Of a stretch of 8,858 nucleotides of DNA, positions 6,351 to 8,858 are shown piece after piece. A program made the translations under genes and the position numbers. Numbering within the stretch: the first letter of the stretch is position 1; every line of letters starts with the position of its first letter. The notes under the pieces are model-generated. The model was not told the DNA's origin, searched no databases, and worked only from the letters and a program-made list of their open reading frames with translations. Source of the stretch: Thermoplasmata archaeon (lineage in GTDB: Archaea; Thermoplasmatota; Thermoplasmata; SG8-5; JAGLSY01); the NCBI GenBank assembly GCA_023135545.1, contig JAGLSY010000071.1:1-8858 (forward strand). The letters are read 5' to 3'.

Positions 6351-8173
6351 CAGGCATCCCTCCCGACAGCATCACGGTCAAAGTATCTCTCAGCACCTGG
6401 CAGCCTCCTGTAAATCCTCTTGTAATGCTCCGAGGACCTGAGCAACTCCTCATGACTCCCCACTGCCGCCACCATGCCCTTGTCCATGATTATGACCATA
6501 TCGGCCTCCAACAGGGTCCTCAGCCTCTGTGTGACTGTGATGCTCGTTCTGCCTGTCATGACCTCGTCCAGTGCTTTCCGCAGGTGGAACTCGGTCCTCG
6601 CATCTATGGCGCTCACAGAATCATCAAGCAGCAGTATCTTCGGGTCCTGAAGCAGTGTCCTGGCAATTGCCAGTCTTTGCCTTTGCCCCCCGCTCAGTGT
6701 CATGCCCCTCTCCCCTATGACCGTGTCATATTTTTCATCGAGTTCATTGATAAACTCGATGGCCTGAGCCCTTGTAGCGGCTGTAACAACATCGTCCATT
6801 GTGGCATTCACCTTCCCAAAGGCGATATTGTCTTTCACGCTTCTTCTGAACAAGAAAACATTCTGCTCCACCAGACCAACTGCGGCCCGCGCATCCTTGG
6901 TGCGCACCCTACCGAGGTCACTGCCTCCAATTAATATCTTACCATCAGTGGGGTCATAGAGCCTGAGCAACAACTTCAGTATAGTGCTTTTTCCACTCCC
7001 AGGCCCTCCGATGAGTGCAACCCTCGAACCTCCCGGGATGGTCAGACTCAGGTTCCGTAGGGCATACGGCCCCTCATCCACTCCACCCGAGGCATATCTG
7101 AAACTCACATTATCCAGGACGATGTCTCCGGTCCAGTTAATGTTCTTGACAGGTGAATCAGGATCATTCAATGGATCGGCCCAGTCCAGAATATCCACTA
7201 TTCTCTGGGCATTGACATGTCCTCCCCTGATGACCAGAAGGAACCTGGGCAGTATGTGGCTGAAACCATCCACCACTGCCAGCAATGCGATGGCCTTGAC
7301 CAGAGTACCCACAGGGAAAACACCCGATATCACCTGATTGGCACAGTAAAGGAAGGCTGCTGCGGTAGTGGCCGTCAATATCAGATTGGGTATGTAGAAA
7401 GCTGCCAGTCTGCCCTCCTTCGTCAAGAGCCTCTCATATTCCTTGGAGACCTTTCTGAACTTGCTTGATTCCAGGTCTTCGGCCCCGAAGGCCCTTACCA
7501 CTTCTATTCCCCGGAACACCTCCTGGCTTACTGCGGTCAATTTTTCATTCTGCTCTGAACGCACCCTCCTGACTGGTTCTATGGCCACTGCATACCGGTA
7601 GGCGAAGAAGAGATAGAGGGGAGAGCCTATGGCAACTATGATTCCGAGGATCGGAAAGAGCCCCTGTGAGATATCTATCCAGGCCAGAAGCACGGAGGCA
7701 ATTATCAGGGAGCCAATCGCCATTATGATGTTGCGCAAAGCCGGGTTCAGCGAGAATCTCACCCACCTGATATCCTGCATGGCGACAGCCAGCATCTGTT
7801 TGCTGTCCACTTGGTCATGGAATGTCATGCTATTGTTCTGAATAACTTCGAAAAATTCCTGCCTGGCATCCCGCTCCCATCTGAGGGTCATGATGGCGAA
7901 GGCAAAACCCACCACGATATATGTTACGAACAAAAGAAGGGCAAATGCAAGGATGAGCCAACACAGCCCCACGAACTCGGGGGTGAGCTCGAGGCCGTTA
8001 TCCACTATGAACTTCAACTCGTCCACGGCATCACCCAGCACCCAGGATGACAGGATAGTAAGGAGGGAAGCGAAGAGGGCCAGGCCAACGGCAAACAGGG
8101 TGAGGCCAGGATATCTTCGCAATGCTGATAGCTGATATGCTGTTGCTGAATTATATTTACTTGCTGCCGCCAA
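6350..8173 (-). CDS. ABC exporter half-transporter, degenerate-site partner of a heterodimer
   Basis: The 607-residue product has about six membrane helices (residues about 22-315) and a nucleotide-binding domain. Seen: Walker A GGPGSGKST (389-397), Q-loop Gln437, X-loop region TVIGERG (484-490), a perfect LSGGQRQR signature (493-500), Walker B ILLLDD (513-518) with Asp518 where catalytic Glu is usual, and VTQR with Gln549 replacing the H-loop His. These two changes are the known mark of the degenerate ATP site in heterodimeric exporters such as Thermotoga TM287/288 and BmrC/BmrD. It is the first gene of the two-gene unit. The start is TTG (8173-8171). A TAA lies upstream in frame with no ATG or GTG between, and AGGTGA ends only one base before the TTG, an awkward spacing, so the exact start is uncertain. 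Confidence 0.92.
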   Translation of the reverse strand: MAAASKYNSATAYQLSALRRYPGLTLFAVGLALFASLLTILSSWVLGDAVDELKFIVDNGLELTPEFVGLCWLILAFALLLFVTYIVVGFAFAIMTLRWERDARQEFFEVIQNNSMTFHDQVDSKQMLAVAMQDIRWVRFSLNPALRNIIMAIGSLIIASVLLAWIDISQGLFPILGIIVAIGSPLYLFFAYRYAVAIEPVRRVRSEQNEKLTAVSQEVFRGIEVVRAFGAEDLESSKFRKVSKEYERLLTKEGRLAAFYIPNLILTATTAAAFLYCANQVISGVFPVGTLVKAIALLAVVDGFSHILPRFLLVIRGGHVNAQRIVDILDWADPLNDPDSPVKNINWTGDIVLDNVSFRYASGGVDEGPYALRNLSLTIPGGSRVALIGGPGSGKSTILKLLLRLYDPTDGKILIGGSDLGRVRTKDARAAVGLVEQNVFLFRRSVKDNIAFGKVNATMDDVVTAATRAQAIEFINELDEKYDTVIGERGMTLSGGQRQRLAIARTLLQDPKILLLDDSVSAIDARTEFHLRKALDEVMTGRTSITVTQRLRTLLEADMVIIMDKGMVAAVGSHEELLRSSEHYKRIYRRLPGAERYFDRDAVGRDA

Positions 8174-8425
8174 ATCACCTGACCGATTATTGTCAAACCG
8201 TTAGATATACTGGATAATTATTATTTTGCCCTGTCAAGAATGAGGTTAGAAATCCCGATGCTTGGCTCTCTTGATGTCAAATACCGTGCCTTTGATTGGA
8301 CCATGATCATTCAAAACATTCTCAGCCATCTGAAATCACATTATGCTGGCTCTTGTGTTTATATCTCCCACATGAACAAACCATAAATATCCCTCGGCCA
8401 TAAGGAAATGGCAAGGTGAATTTTG
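8174..8425. promoter_or_regulatory. Divergent promoter region between ABC exporter and EamA transporter
   Basis: This 252-nt gap must hold the promoters of both diverging transporter genes. On the - strand an AT-rich stretch at about 8213-8227 (AAAATAATAATTATC) and GTATAT near 8204-8209 are possible TATA boxes for the ABC pair. The gap also has a palindrome, ATGATCAT (8303-8310), inside a TTTGA...TCAAA arrangement (8291-8315), and two similar stretches, ATGCTTGGCTCTCTTG (8258-8273) and ATGCTGGCTCTTG (8343-8355). Any of these could bind a regulator, but none matches an operator I recognise. Confidence 0.35.
8382..8390 (+). promoter_or_regulatory. TATA-like box for the EamA transporter gene
   Basis: CATAAATAT is centred about 40 nt before the TTG start. 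A transcript starting about 25 nt downstream (near 8411) would carry a short leader that includes the Shine-Dalgarno AAGGTGA at 8413-8419. The spacing is consistent. Confidence 0.5.
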
Positions 8426-8858
8426 TTGAAGTCCAGACAGAATGAAGGAAAAAAGGCCAGGGCCGAGATTACACAAAGCCAGGCTCGCCGCGCCGATGCA
8501 TTGCTGCTTCTCACCGCCGGGATATGGGGTTTTGCCTTTGTCGCCCAGCGTGTGGGCATGGATTATATCGGCCCCTTCGCTTTCAATGGAATAAGATTCG
8601 CCCTCGGAGGGCTGGCCCTTGTTCCGCTGATGGTCTGGAGTTCCCGTAAAAAGCAGAAAAAACCAACGACAGAACTAAATAAATCCCCCCAACCCGAAAA
8701 TAAGAAACTATTGATTTTCGGAGGCATACTGGCCGGCACCCTGGTCTTCTTCGGCGCATCATTCCAGCAGGTGGGGCTTATTTACACCACGGCGGGGAAC
8801 GCCGGCTTCATCACCGGGCTCTATGTCGTGATCGTTCCGATAATGGGGCTGGCCATCG
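8426..8858 (+). CDS. EamA/DMT-family transporter, 3'-truncated by window edge
   Basis: The frame runs off the end after 144 codons; EamA proteins usually have about 280-320 residues, so about half is present. It starts at TTG 8426, chosen because AAGGTGA (8413-8419) is 6 nt upstream and its TGA closes the frame just before; TTG 8423 is the only near alternative. Seen: a polar N-terminus; helix ADALLLLTAGIWGFAFVAQ (23-41) with the typical LLLTAGIWG start; GPFAFNGIRFALGGLALVPL (49-68) with the conserved Arg57; a charged loop rich in Lys, Gln and Pro (74-94); then LLIFGGILAGTLVFFGASFQ (95-114) and YTTAGNAGFITGLYVVIVPI (120-139), the EamA pattern. It is an integral membrane protein, probably exporting a small metabolite; the substrate is unknown. 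The charged cytoplasmic loop at 74-94 is somewhat long. Confidence 0.88.
   Translation, partial: MKSRQNEGKKARAEITQSQARRADALLLLTAGIWGFAFVAQRVGMDYIGPFAFNGIRFALGGLALVPLMVWSSRKKQKKPTTELNKSPQPENKKLLIFGGILAGTLVFFGASFQQVGLIYTTAGNAGFITGLYVVIVPIMGLAI

Noticed and set aside
6323..6934. 203-codon + strand frame opposite the ABC genes
   Set aside because: It lies fully antisense to well-supported ABC nucleotide-binding domain sequence, shows no recognisable domain and has no ribosome-binding site. It mirrors the codon pattern of the real genes.
1..8858. CRISPR array, toxin-antitoxin pair or defence island
   Set aside because: No regularly spaced repeats and no Cas, toxin or nuclease-like products; all long frames are housekeeping or transport genes.

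Overview
The window looks like an ordinary chromosomal segment of a euryarchaeon. It carries aIF1A, a RIO1 kinase, an archaeal Dim2-type KH protein and an M42 aminopeptidase. Its TATA-like boxes are AT-rich and sit about 25-35 bp upstream of likely transcript starts, and the tRNA genes do not encode CCA. The mix of leaderless-looking and Shine-Dalgarno starts, moderate GC content and overall gene style would fit a Thermoplasmata-related lineage, but that placement is inference. I see no phage, insertion sequence, CRISPR array or toxin-antitoxin genes.

Layout. Positions 1-789 hold the 3' part of an M42-family aminopeptidase gene, followed by a possible terminator hairpin with a T-run. Positions 961-2741 hold a compact operon on the + strand: aIF1A, RIO1 kinase, then a two-KH-domain Dim2/Pno1-like protein, with a 15-nt gap and then a 4-nt overlap. 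These products act on translation initiation and on maturation of the small ribosomal subunit. Positions 2899-4014 encode a DUF362 protein with a C-terminal 2[4Fe-4S] ferredoxin module. Two divergent tRNA genes follow: tRNA-Arg(CCT) on the - strand and tRNA-Ala(TGC) on the + strand. A short non-coding stretch (4277-4415) contains a strong hairpin and T-runs.

Positions 4416-8173 (- strand) hold two overlapping ABC exporter half-transporter genes. Their motif changes are complementary: the upstream gene has Asp for the catalytic Glu and Gln for the H-loop His, and the downstream gene has LSAGQ in place of LSGGQ. Together they predict a heterodimer with one degenerate and one consensus ATP site. 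Diverging from them, and running off the end, is an EamA/DMT-type transporter gene that starts at TTG with a good Shine-Dalgarno.

The most unusual observation is in the RIO1 kinase. About 35 extra residues lie between the catalytic loop (HADLSEYN) and the metal-binding loop (DVGQAV), and this insert contains a degenerate copy of the segment after the metal-binding Asp (GQAV..NH.MAQE). I found no clearly new multi-gene system here.
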